The notes below the pieces were generated by a model. The model searched no databases. It saw only the letters and a list, made by a program, of their open reading frames with translations, and was not told the origin of the DNA. The translations under genes were made by a program, and so were the position numbers. This document shows, in pieces, positions 35,119 to 43,249 of a DNA stretch of 64,000 nucleotides (the stretch's first letter is position 1; each line of letters starts with the position of its first letter). The DNA lies in NCBI GenBank assembly GCA_964426655.1, contig CAYRQT010000007.1, forward strand, positions 1 through 64,000, written 5' to 3'. The stretch is from RGIG8306 sp964426655. GTDB lineage: Bacteria > Bacillota > Clostridia > Lachnospirales > Lachnospiraceae.

Positions 35119-36831
35119 TTAAAGAAGCCGCATTTTCTTAAATAATTTTACCAGCCTCGTTCCGGCAGGCAGGTCATAGACATCACTCTCATCCAGCACT
35201 CGAAAGGCCATAATCAGTAGTCCATAGCAAACTGCACCGATGAAAATGGCCAGTAGCAGATGAATTCCCTGGCCGACGGTCAGGACGGCATGAGGAAGGG
35301 ATTTGAAAATAAATGAAAGGCCTTTGTAAATTCCTTTTCCAATAATGTTCTGCAGAAGATAGTAGCTTCCCCAAACGATTGCCCCCATGAGAATAGATGC
35401 AATGACAGGAAGCACATACACTTTTACAAAATCCAGTTTCAGCCGGGTATGGGTTTCCAGATAATAATTGTTCAGGCCTGTGATGAGCAAGGCAAACACA
35501 ATGTAGGAAAAAAGGATGCCATAAATGCCCATATCCATCTGATAGACCAGAATATAAACCAAAACTATATGCACAACAAGAGAAATGGCAGTGTTGATAA
35601 TGGGGATACGCAGCCGGTTAATCCCCTGCAGGATGGCATTGGTCACAGTGGAGAGGGAGAAAAAGATCACTGCACAGGAACCGATTAGCAACATAGAAGC
35701 TGCCTTTTTTTCTGAATCCACGGGAAACATAATATCAATGAGAGGATTGGCCAAAACGGCCAGCCCCACTGCAGAGGGTACGCTGATGAGGAAGGTAAAA
35801 CGAATGGCCGTGGAAATGCGCTGCAAGGCCATACCGGGACGACCGGCAGCCATGGCCTTCATGACGGCCGGAATAATGCTGGAAGCCAGTGCAGAAGCAA
35901 GGGAAATGGGAAGATTGATCAATGTGATATATTCTCCGGTGTATATACCCCAAATAGTTTCATATTCATCCTGCATTCCGTTTTGGCTCATAAACTGCCC
36001 CAGCATGGCAGAATCCACCAGGGAAACCACATTATACAGCGCTGTACAGATTATGACAGGGATGATAGAAGCCATAATGCCCCTGTACAGGTGAAAATAG
36101 GAAGGGGCTTCTGTGGGCCCTTCTTCCCTGATCCGTGCCTTTAGAATCGTCTTGTATGCGGCAAAAAGGACAATCAGAAACAACAGGGCAGCCAGTGCCC
36201 CAAGACCGGTACCGATCGTTCCGCCAGCTGCTCCCAGAGCAGAGGCGTAGGTGTCTTCTCCCAGAACCAGATCTTTGCGGGAGCCGATGTGAAACAGCCA
36301 AAGCGCAAAGGCAATACTGGTAATGGCATTGACCAGTTGTTCCAGAACCTGGGAAAAAGCGGTGGGCACCATGGTGTTCATCCCTTGAAAATAGCCCCTG
36401 TATACCCCAAGAATGGCCATAATAAAGATGGTGGGGGCCAGAGCCCGAATGGCATAAACAGCTAAAGGCATGTGCAGAAAAGAGGCAAAAAAATCAGCAC
36501 CAAACCAGGTGAAAAGTCCGAAAATCAAGCCGATGCCAAGCCCAAAAACCAGGGATCCGCGAAAAATGCGGTAAGAATTGGTATATTTTTTTCGGCTAAG
36601 CTGTGCAGAAACCATTTTTGAAACGGCAAGGGGCATGCTGTATGAAGACAAAAGCAACATAATGGAATAAATACTGAAGGCATTGGAATAATAGCCCATA
36701 CCGTTGGTTCCGATGATATTATTCATGGGAATGCGATAAAGCATGCCGATGATGCGGACAATGATAGATGCCGCAGCCAGAATTCCCCCCTGGACCAGTA
36801 TACTGTCGTTTTGACCTTTTCCTTTTTTCAT
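35119..36831 (-). CDS. MATE/MurJ-like lipid flippase (YtgP/SpoVB type)
   Basis: About 570 residues and roughly fourteen hydrophobic segments. Polysaccharide biosynthesis flippase family (MVF/PST group), including SpoVB and the lipid II flippase YtgP/MurJ of Firmicutes. N-terminal signature GGILAAASIIVRIIGMLYRIPM is the family's first helix. Start ATG at 36831 follows GAGGTG; a GTG two codons earlier is the alternative. It could flip lipid II or a spore/capsule lipid carrier; the sequence does not decide. Confidence 0.86.
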   Translation of the reverse strand: MKKGKGQNDSILVQGGILAAASIIVRIIGMLYRIPMNNIIGTNGMGYYSNAFSIYSIMLLLSSYSMPLAVSKMVSAQLSRKKYTNSYRIFRGSLVFGLGIGLIFGLFTWFGADFFASFLHMPLAVYAIRALAPTIFIMAILGVYRGYFQGMNTMVPTAFSQVLEQLVNAITSIAFALWLFHIGSRKDLVLGEDTYASALGAAGGTIGTGLGALAALLFLIVLFAAYKTILKARIREEGPTEAPSYFHLYRGIMASIIPVIICTALYNVVSLVDSAMLGQFMSQNGMQDEYETIWGIYTGEYITLINLPISLASALASSIIPAVMKAMAAGRPGMALQRISTAIRFTFLISVPSAVGLAVLANPLIDIMFPVDSEKKAASMLLIGSCAVIFFSLSTVTNAILQGINRLRIPIINTAISLVVHIVLVYILVYQMDMGIYGILFSYIVFALLITGLNNYYLETHTRLKLDFVKVYVLPVIASILMGAIVWGSYYLLQNIIGKGIYKGLSFIFKSLPHAVLTVGQGIHLLLAIFIGAVCYGLLIMAFRVLDESDVYDLPAGTRLVKLFKKMRLL

Positions 36832-36846
36832 AACCACCTCATACTT

Positions 36847-37341
36847 TTATTCACGTTCAATTTTTAGCAGGGAAAGAATTTGGCGCTGTTTTTCTTCCAT
36901 TTGCAATCGCTCCTGATCTTCCATATGATCATACCCCAGCAAATGAAGGATGCTGTGCGTGACCAGAAAAGCATACTCTCGCTTGGGAGAGTGTCCATAT
37001 TCTGTAGCCTGAGAAAGGACCCGTTCCGCATTCAGAAGGATGTCTCCCAGCATAAAAAGGCCAGTATCAGGATTAAAATAAGTCCCATTTCCTGTAATGC
37101 AGGAAAAATCAGATGGCAGTGGAAAATCTACAGATGGAAAACTCAGTACATCTGTGGGGCGATCCACTCCCCGAAATGCGGCATTCACTTCCTGGATGCC
37201 CGGACCATCCGTGATAACCAGATTTATCTCAGCTGGAAAGGGGAAACTTTCCTGGGAGAGCACCGCATTCATCACCTCCTCAGCCAGAATTTCCGGATCC
37301 AGGGGAAGTGAAATGTCTGTTTCAATGGATAGATTAATCAT
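36847..37341 (-). CDS. ybeY: endoribonuclease YbeY
   Basis: 16S rRNA maturation and ribosome quality-control RNase. 164 residues. The zinc motif HSILHLLGYDH (H-x3-H-x5-H) is intact. Start ATG at 37341 overlaps the phoH stop by 8 bases, the usual phoH-ybeY coupling; a longer upstream reading is rejected as it would lie inside phoH. Followed by the flippase gene. Confidence 0.93.
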   Translation of the reverse strand: MINLSIETDISLPLDPEILAEEVMNAVLSQESFPFPAEINLVITDGPGIQEVNAAFRGVDRPTDVLSFPSVDFPLPSDFSCITGNGTYFNPDTGLFMLGDILLNAERVLSQATEYGHSPKREYAFLVTHSILHLLGYDHMEDQERLQMEEKQRQILSLLKIERE

Positions 37342-38383
37342 TTGTCTGATGCCCTCTTTCCCGTACACGAATCGCACCGCCCCTGTGTTGGTCTTTCTTT
37401 TGAAGTTCCTTTTCTTCGTAGGTTTCATAAGCTTTGACAATTCGTTGAACAAGGGGATGTCGCACCACATCCTGGTTGGTCAGATAGGAAAAATGGATCC
37501 CCTCCACATTGGGCAGGACTTTTCGCACCACATCCAGACCGGAGGCCTGCCCGGAAGGCAAATCCTTCTGGCTCATATCTCCAGTGACAATAACTTTGGA
37601 ACCAAAACCAATGCGAGTCAAAAACATTTTCATTTGGGCAGGCGTGGTGTTTTGGGCTTCATCCAGGATGATGAAAGCGTTGTCAAGAGTCCGCCCTCTC
37701 ATATAAGCCAGGGGAGCTACTTCAATCAGTCCCTTTTCTGTGTTGTGCAGATAGCCTTCAGGCCCCATGATCTGGTACAGTGCATCATACAGGGGCCTAA
37801 GGTAAGGGTCAATTTTACTTTGCAGATCGCCAGGGAGAAAACCGAGCTTTTCTCCGGCTTCAATGGCCGGCCTTGTCAGGATAATGCGATTAACGGTGCT
37901 TTCCCGAAAGGCCTGAATGGCCATGGCCATGGCCAGATAGGTTTTCCCTGTCCCGGCGGGCCCTATGCCAAAGACCAGCATGTTTTTCCGGATGGCATCA
38001 ATATACTGCTTCTGGCCAAGGGTTTTAGGTTTAATGGGCTTACCGGAAACCGTTCTGCAAATCACATCCTGATCCATGGTCAGCATTTCCTGCTCCTGAT
38101 GAGCGGCAGCCATGGTCAGGGCATAGGTGACGTCCTGCTCTGTAATGACATTTCCATTTTTGGACAGCGACATCAGAGTTTCCAGCACACGTTTGGCCCG
38201 GTCAATAACGGTATCAGGGCCAATAAGGCGGACTGCACCATCCCGGTTCAGGATGGTAACATGCAGTTCTTTTTCAATCTGCTTTATATTGGCATCGAAC
38301 TGTCCAAAGACATTTTTCTGATGCTCTACAGGAACGTCAAAATTTGTTTGTAATATACTCATATGGTTATTTTTGTTCTCCAT
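37334..38383 (-). CDS. phoH: PhoH family ATPase
   Basis: About 349 residues. Walker A GPAGTGKTYLAMAMA, Walker B in AFIILDEAQNT and the KVIVTGDMSQ motif define PhoH/PhoL. Commonly paired with YbeY in RNA metabolism. The start is uncertain: ATG at 38383 and ATG at 38362 are both possible, neither with an ideal ribosome binding site. Downstream of rpsU. Confidence 0.9.
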   Translation of the reverse strand: MENKNNHMSILQTNFDVPVEHQKNVFGQFDANIKQIEKELHVTILNRDGAVRLIGPDTVIDRAKRVLETLMSLSKNGNVITEQDVTYALTMAAAHQEQEMLTMDQDVICRTVSGKPIKPKTLGQKQYIDAIRKNMLVFGIGPAGTGKTYLAMAMAIQAFRESTVNRIILTRPAIEAGEKLGFLPGDLQSKIDPYLRPLYDALYQIMGPEGYLHNTEKGLIEVAPLAYMRGRTLDNAFIILDEAQNTTPAQMKMFLTRIGFGSKVIVTGDMSQKDLPSGQASGLDVVRKVLPNVEGIHFSYLTNQDVVRHPLVQRIVKAYETYEEKELQKKDQHRGGAIRVRERGHQTND

Positions 38384-38471
38384 CAAATCTACTTGATTAG
38401 TATAGTATCATAGATTTGTAAAATCCGAAATCCCTTTTTGTGTTTTCCCCGTTTGTGCACAGATACGAAAG

Positions 38472-38498
38472 AATCCCCAGTATTGTCTACTGGGGATT
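38472..38498 (-). terminator. hairpin downstream of rpsU
   Basis: AATCCCCAG and CTGGGGATT form a perfect 9-bp stem with a 9-base loop just after the rpsU stop. The following minus-strand bases (CTTTCGTATCT) are not a good U-tract, so it may be an attenuator or RNA-stabilising stem ahead of phoH. Confidence 0.5.
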
Positions 38499-38507
38499 GC
38501 TCATACA

Positions 38508-38684
38508 TTAATTAAACTTACGCTTTCTAGCTGCTTCAGACTTTTTTTTGCGTCTTACGCTAGGCTTTTCATAATGCTCTCTTTTACGAATTTCCTGCTG
38601 AATACCAGCCTTTGCGCAGTTTCTTTTAAATCTGCGTAAAGCGCTATCAAGACTTTCGTTTTCTTTAACGATGACATTCGACAT
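38508..38684 (-). CDS. rpsU: 30S ribosomal protein S21
   Basis: 58 residues, reading MSNVIVKENESLDSALRRFK at the start and ending in a basic Arg/Lys tail, as in all S21. ATG at 38684 with GGAGG about 12 bases upstream. It has a strong promoter of its own and a hairpin after it. Longer overlapping frames in this stretch are shadows. Confidence 0.95.
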   Translation of the reverse strand: MSNVIVKENESLDSALRRFKRNCAKAGIQQEIRKREHYEKPSVRRKKKSEAARKRKFN

Positions 38685-38705
38685 AGCTTACACCAACCTC
38701 CCTCC

Positions 38706-38730
38706 AGTTGTGTATTGTGCAAATACAACT
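38706..38730 (-). promoter_or_regulatory. inverted repeat in the rpsU leader
   Basis: AGTTGT/ACAACT arms, extendable to 8 pairs with one wobble, between the promoter and the ribosome binding site of rpsU. Could be a leader hairpin for translational control. Confidence 0.4.
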
Positions 38731-38756
38731 GAGTGGGTATTTTTAGCACATAGTAT

Positions 38757-38784
38757 ATTATAACATATTATCCAATTACGTCAA
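38757..38784 (-). promoter_or_regulatory. strong promoter of rpsU
   Basis: -35 TTGACG (38779-38784), -10 TATAAT (38757-38762), spacer 16, about 75 bases before the rpsU ATG. Confidence 0.75.
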
Positions 38785-38793
38785 TGCTTTTTT

Positions 38794-41433
38794 TTATTTT
38801 ATCTGACTTTCCAGCACAATAAATGCCTTTTCCAAAGCTTCGGGAATGCCATTTGGATCCTTCCCACCGGCCTGGGCAAGACTTGGCCGGCCGCCGCCCC
38901 CGCCTTTTACTAAAGGCGCCACTTCTTTAATCAGATTTCCGGCGTGTGCCCCTCTTTTTTCCATTGCAGGGGTAGTCATAGCCACTAAATTCACCTTTCC
39001 CTCATAAACGGAGGCCAGTAGGATGACGCAGTCGCCCAGCTGATCTTTCAACTGGTCGCCCAGCTGCCTCAGTCCGGCACCGTCCACCTGATCCACTTGG
39101 GTAATCAAAACTTTTACGCCCTGGATTTCTTTGACCTGGTCAGATATATTTCCCAGGGAAAGGGTGGCCAGTTTACTTTTCAGACTTTCATTTTCGCTGT
39201 GGAGTTGATGAAGCTCTTCCAGCAATGTTTCCAATCTTCCCTGAAAGAGTTCCGGTGTGGTCTTTAAAGTATGTGCGGCCTGTTCTACCTGCGTCTCTCT
39301 GTGCTGATAAAAAGCCAGTAGTCCGTTCCCTGTAAGGGCTTCAATACGGCGCACCCCTGCTGCGATACCGGACTCGGACAGAATTTTAAAGAAACTGATG
39401 GTCCGTGTATTGTCCACATGGGTTCCACCGCAAAGTTCCATGGAAAAGTCTCCCATTTTTACTACGCGGACGGTCTCGCCATATTTCTCACTGAAAAGGG
39501 CCATGGCCCCGGTCTTACGGGCCTCATCCAGACTCATCATTTTGGTTTCCACAGGGAGAGCCGCCTGTATTTCCTGATTTACGATCTCTTCCACCTGTCG
39601 GATTTCCTCAGGGGTCATGGCCGCATAGTGGGTAAAGTCGAAACGAAGGCGGTCGGCGTCTACGTAGGAGCCCTGCTGTTCCACATGCTCACCCAGCACC
39701 ATCTTCAGGGCTTTTTGCAGAAGATGGGTGGCACTGTGGTTTTTCGCCGTATTTTGCCTGCGGTCGGCATCCACTTTTAAGGTGACCACATCTCCCACCC
39801 GGATCATGCCGCTTTTCATGAAGCCCACATGTCCAAATTTATCTCCCTGGAGCTTGATCACATCTTCCACAACAAATTCAGCATCTTTGCAGGTGATGCT
39901 GCCTGTATCATGCAGCTGTCCGCCCATTGTAGCATAAAATGGTGTCTCTTCCACCAGAATAGTGCCTCTTTCCCCTTCTGTAAGGGCTTCTGTAAGAGAC
40001 TCTTCAGTAGTCATAACGGTTACCGGAGAAGAATAGGATAAATGGGAGTATCCCACAAATTTAGAAGTAATGGCAGGATCAATGGACTGGTAGACCGTGA
40101 CATCTGCCCCCATATAATTGGTGGTCTTTCTGGCTGCTCTTGCCTTTTCTCTCTGAGCATTCATGCAGGCTTTAAATCCGTCCTCATCAATGGAAAACCC
40201 TTTTTCTTCTGCAATTTCACGGGTCAGATCCAAAGGAAAACCGTAGGTGTCATATAATTTGAAGGCCTGCTCTCCAGTAATGGTGCGGGTGTCTGAGTTG
40301 GAAAGGTCTTCCTCAATATTCGTCAGAATGGTCAGTCCCTGATCAATGGTTTTGTTGAATTTGTCTTCTTCTTCTGTAAGTACTTTTGTGATCATGGCTT
40401 TGCGCTCTTCCAGCTCCGGGTACCCATCTTTGGAAAGCTCTATGACCGTAGTGGCCAGATCTGCAAGAAATTTTCCCTGAATGCCCAGAAGACGCCCGTG
40501 TCGGGCCGCACGGCGCAGAAGGCGGCGTAATACATATCCCCGGCCCTCATTGGATGGCATTATGCCGTCACTGATCATAAAGGTACAGGAACGAATATGA
40601 TCTGTAATCAGACGCAGGGAAATGTCTTTTTGCAGATCCTTTTTATATGTAGTTCCTGCAAGTTGTGCCACACGGTCCAGCAGACTTTTTATTGTGTCCA
40701 CTGCAAAAATAGAATCCACATCCTGGACCACTACTGCAAGACGTTCCAGTCCCATGCCGGTATCGATGTTCTTATGTTCTAATTCTTCATAATGCCCATG
40801 CCCGTCATTGTTGAACTGTGTAAACACATTGTTCCACACTTCTATATAACGGTCACAGTCGCAACCAACTGTACAGGTGGGCTTGCCACAACCATATTTT
40901 TCTCCCCGGTCATAATATATTTCGGAGCAGGGACCGCAGGGACCTGCCCCATGCTCCCAGAAATTATCTTCTTTTCCAAAACGGAAAATTCTTTCTTTGG
41001 CAATGTGCATCTGTTCATGCCAGAGATCAAAGGCTTCCTGATCCTCTTCATATACGGATGGGTAAAGGCGGTCAGGATCCAGGCCCACTTCCTCTGTCAG
41101 AAAAGTCCAGGACCAGAGAATGGCCTCTTTCTTAAAATAATCTCCAAATGAAAAGTTGCCAAGCATTTCAAAAAAAGTGCCATGCCGTGCGGTTTTTCCA
41201 ACATTTTCAATATCTCCGGTACGGATACATTTCTGACATGTGGCCACTCTTTTGCGTGGGGGGATTTCCTGCCCGGTAAAATAGGGTTTTAAGGGTGCCA
41301 TGCCGGAATTAATTAAGAGAAGGCTGTTATCATTGTGTGGAACAAGGGAAAAACTTTTCAGAACCAGATGGCCCTGTTTTTCAAAAAAGGACAGAAACAT
41401 CCGTCTTAATTCATTTACACCATATTTTTGCAT
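38794..41433 (-). CDS. alaS: alanyl-tRNA synthetase
   Basis: 879 residues, full length. Class II catalytic core with RRMFLSFFEKQGH and MEMLGNFSFGDYFK-type motifs, the editing-domain zinc motifs NHSATHLLQKAL and CGGTHVDNT, and a C-Ala domain with GGGGGRPSLAQAGG. ATG at 41433, 4 bases after the tyrS stop. It is therefore read from the tyrS transcript, without a T-box of its own. Confidence 0.96.
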   Translation of the reverse strand: MQKYGVNELRRMFLSFFEKQGHLVLKSFSLVPHNDNSLLLINSGMAPLKPYFTGQEIPPRKRVATCQKCIRTGDIENVGKTARHGTFFEMLGNFSFGDYFKKEAILWSWTFLTEEVGLDPDRLYPSVYEEDQEAFDLWHEQMHIAKERIFRFGKEDNFWEHGAGPCGPCSEIYYDRGEKYGCGKPTCTVGCDCDRYIEVWNNVFTQFNNDGHGHYEELEHKNIDTGMGLERLAVVVQDVDSIFAVDTIKSLLDRVAQLAGTTYKKDLQKDISLRLITDHIRSCTFMISDGIMPSNEGRGYVLRRLLRRAARHGRLLGIQGKFLADLATTVIELSKDGYPELEERKAMITKVLTEEEDKFNKTIDQGLTILTNIEEDLSNSDTRTITGEQAFKLYDTYGFPLDLTREIAEEKGFSIDEDGFKACMNAQREKARAARKTTNYMGADVTVYQSIDPAITSKFVGYSHLSYSSPVTVMTTEESLTEALTEGERGTILVEETPFYATMGGQLHDTGSITCKDAEFVVEDVIKLQGDKFGHVGFMKSGMIRVGDVVTLKVDADRRQNTAKNHSATHLLQKALKMVLGEHVEQQGSYVDADRLRFDFTHYAAMTPEEIRQVEEIVNQEIQAALPVETKMMSLDEARKTGAMALFSEKYGETVRVVKMGDFSMELCGGTHVDNTRTISFFKILSESGIAAGVRRIEALTGNGLLAFYQHRETQVEQAAHTLKTTPELFQGRLETLLEELHQLHSENESLKSKLATLSLGNISDQVKEIQGVKVLITQVDQVDGAGLRQLGDQLKDQLGDCVILLASVYEGKVNLVAMTTPAMEKRGAHAGNLIKEVAPLVKGGGGGRPSLAQAGGKDPNGIPEALEKAFIVLESQIK

Positions 41434-41437
41434 TTTA

Positions 41438-42673
41438 TCAATCCTCCGCCTTAATCTGATGATAGCCCTTTTTTCCTTTTCGGATTAGGATGGCCCCCTT
41501 GTCATCTAAATCATTTAATGTGTAGATTCGATCAAAAGCCGTTACCTTCTCTTCATTGACGGTAACACCGCCTTGCTGGATCAGTCTTCTTCCTTCTGAA
41601 CGGGTGGGAACCAGACGGGCATCCGTTAAAAGGGTAATCAGATCGATGCCCTCCGCCAGTTTCTGGGCAGGATAGGTGGTGGTGGGGATGTCTTCGCTTT
41701 TTCCGCCATCTGTAAACAGTGCCCTGGCTGCGGCCAGGGCTTTATCTGCTTCTGTTACCCCATGGACGATTTTGGTTATTTCATAGGCGAGAACTTCTTT
41801 CGCTTCATTAATACCTGCTCCCGGCAGGCTCCCAAGGCGACGTACCTCTTCCATGGGAAGGAAGGTCAGCAAGCCCAGGCACTCCTCGACTTTCACATCT
41901 TCAATGTTTCGCCAGTATTGGAAGAACTCATAAGGAGAAGTTTTTTCAGGGTTTAGCCAGACAGCGCCCTTCATGGTTTTTCCCATCTTGATGCCTTCAC
42001 TGGTGGTCAGCAGTTTAAAGGTAAGGCCATAAGCTGCCTTCCCCTCCTTGCGGCGAATCAGTTCCACACCGCCAAGGATGTTGGACCACTGGTCATTTCC
42101 GCCCAGCTGCATCACACAGTTATGCATTTTATATAGTTTCCAGAAATCATAGGACTGCATCAGCATGTAGTTGAATTCAAAAAAGGTAAGCCCCTTTTCC
42201 ATTCTCTGTTTATAACATTCTGCTGTAAGCATGCGATTTACACTGAAATGTACTCCGATTTCCCTTAAAAAATCCACATAATTCAAATCAAGAAGCCAGT
42301 CGGCGTTGTTTTCTACAATGGCCTTTCCATCGGAAAAATCCAGATACTTACTTAACTGCTCATAAAAACAACGGGCATTGTGAGCAATGGTATCTTTTGT
42401 CATGATTTTTCGCATATCACTTTTGCCGGTAGGATCCCCAACCATGGTGGTGCCGCCTCCTAGCAGAGCAATGGGAACATGACCTGCCCGTTGCATATGC
42501 ATCATGGCCATGACAGTCAGAAAATGTCCGGCTGTCAGACTGTCGGCGGTAGCATCAAAGCCAATATAAAAAGTGACTTTTTCTTCGCCCAGTAATTTCC
42601 GAACCTCTTCCTCATTTGTGCACTGTTCAATAAAGCCACGTTCTTTTAATATGTCATATACATTCACAGACAT
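41438..42673 (-). CDS. tyrS: tyrosyl-tRNA synthetase
   Basis: 411 residues, class I. IGFDATADSLTAGHF carries the HIGH-like motif, GIKMGKT the KMSKS-like motif, and a C-terminal S4 domain follows. Start ATG at 42673 has AAGGAGG 7 bases before it; upstream in-frame codons lack a site. The leader is too short for a T-box. Confidence 0.95.
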   Translation of the reverse strand: MSVNVYDILKERGFIEQCTNEEEVRKLLGEEKVTFYIGFDATADSLTAGHFLTVMAMMHMQRAGHVPIALLGGGTTMVGDPTGKSDMRKIMTKDTIAHNARCFYEQLSKYLDFSDGKAIVENNADWLLDLNYVDFLREIGVHFSVNRMLTAECYKQRMEKGLTFFEFNYMLMQSYDFWKLYKMHNCVMQLGGNDQWSNILGGVELIRRKEGKAAYGLTFKLLTTSEGIKMGKTMKGAVWLNPEKTSPYEFFQYWRNIEDVKVEECLGLLTFLPMEEVRRLGSLPGAGINEAKEVLAYEITKIVHGVTEADKALAAARALFTDGGKSEDIPTTTYPAQKLAEGIDLITLLTDARLVPTRSEGRRLIQQGGVTVNEEKVTAFDRIYTLNDLDDKGAILIRKGKKGYHQIKAED

Positions 42674-42722
42674 TTTGCTTCCTCCTTGCCTAATGCGCAC
42701 ATTCTGTGCATACATGCTTTTC

Positions 42723-42751
42723 ATGGTATCATAAGCCCCCTTAATTTTCAA
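42723..42751 (-). promoter_or_regulatory. candidate promoter of tyrS-alaS
   Basis: -35 TTGAAA (42746-42751), -10 TACCAT (42723-42728), spacer 17, within the 84-base tyrS-rnhA gap. The region also folds as a short CCCCTT/AAGGGG hairpin. Confidence 0.45.
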
Positions 42752-42757
42752 GGGGTT

Positions 42758-43234
42758 TTATACCAGACCCTGGTCGATGGCAAGGGATTTTCCGTCAGCC
42801 GCCTGCGTCGCCAGCTGATCACATCTTTCATTTTCCGGATGGCCGGCATGGCCCTTGACCCAAATAAAAGAGATTTCATGTGGACGGGCAGCCTCCAGCA
42901 GTCGTTTCCATAAATCTACATTTTTCACAGGGTCGTTTTTCCCCCGTTTCCATCCCTTTTTGATCCAACCATCAATCCAGTTCTGATTAAAGGCATCTGT
43001 CAGATATTTGGAATCAGAGTATAGATTTACACGGCAGGGTTTGGTTAGGGCTTCCAGGCCAACAATGGCGGCCATGAGTTCCATACGGTTATTGGTTGTG
43101 CGCACATATCCCTGGGAAAATTCCCGGGTGTGCAGTGTCCCATTTTTGTCGGTATAATGAAGGATGGTACCATAGCCACCGGGCCCATTAGGATTCCCTC
43201 GGGCTGCACCATCTGTAAAGATACTGACTTCCAT
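42758..43234 (-). CDS. rnhA: ribonuclease HI
   Basis: Cuts RNA in RNA-DNA hybrids. 158 residues; catalytic acids in FTDGAARGNPG-like (FTDGAARGNPNG), RMELMAAIVGLEAL, YSDSKYLTDAF and ERCDQLA. The C-terminal basic-protrusion region WIKKGWKRG is present. Lies between the MutS-like gene and tyrS. ATG at 43234. Confidence 0.95.
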   Translation of the reverse strand: MEVSIFTDGAARGNPNGPGGYGTILHYTDKNGTLHTREFSQGYVRTTNNRMELMAAIVGLEALTKPCRVNLYSDSKYLTDAFNQNWIDGWIKKGWKRGKNDPVKNVDLWKRLLEAARPHEISFIWVKGHAGHPENERCDQLATQAADGKSLAIDQGLV

Positions 43235-43249
43235 TATATCCTCCTCGTA

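Noticed and set aside
37097..38353. 418-codon open frame on the plus strand opposite phoH and ybeY
   Set aside because: Both minus-strand genes carry complete conserved motifs and the plus frame has no ribosome binding site; it is a mirror frame.
38555..38749. 64-codon minus-strand frame overlapping rpsU
   Set aside because: It is in a different frame from the conserved S21 protein and has no homology that I recognise.
42737..42755. Terminator after rnhA
   Set aside because: The 6-bp CCCCTT/AAGGGG stem has its T-run on the plus-strand side, where no gene would be terminated; the region fits a tyrS promoter better.
42674..42757. T-box riboswitch before tyrS
   Set aside because: The gap is 84 bases, too short for specifier and antiterminator domains; no T-box core sequence was found.
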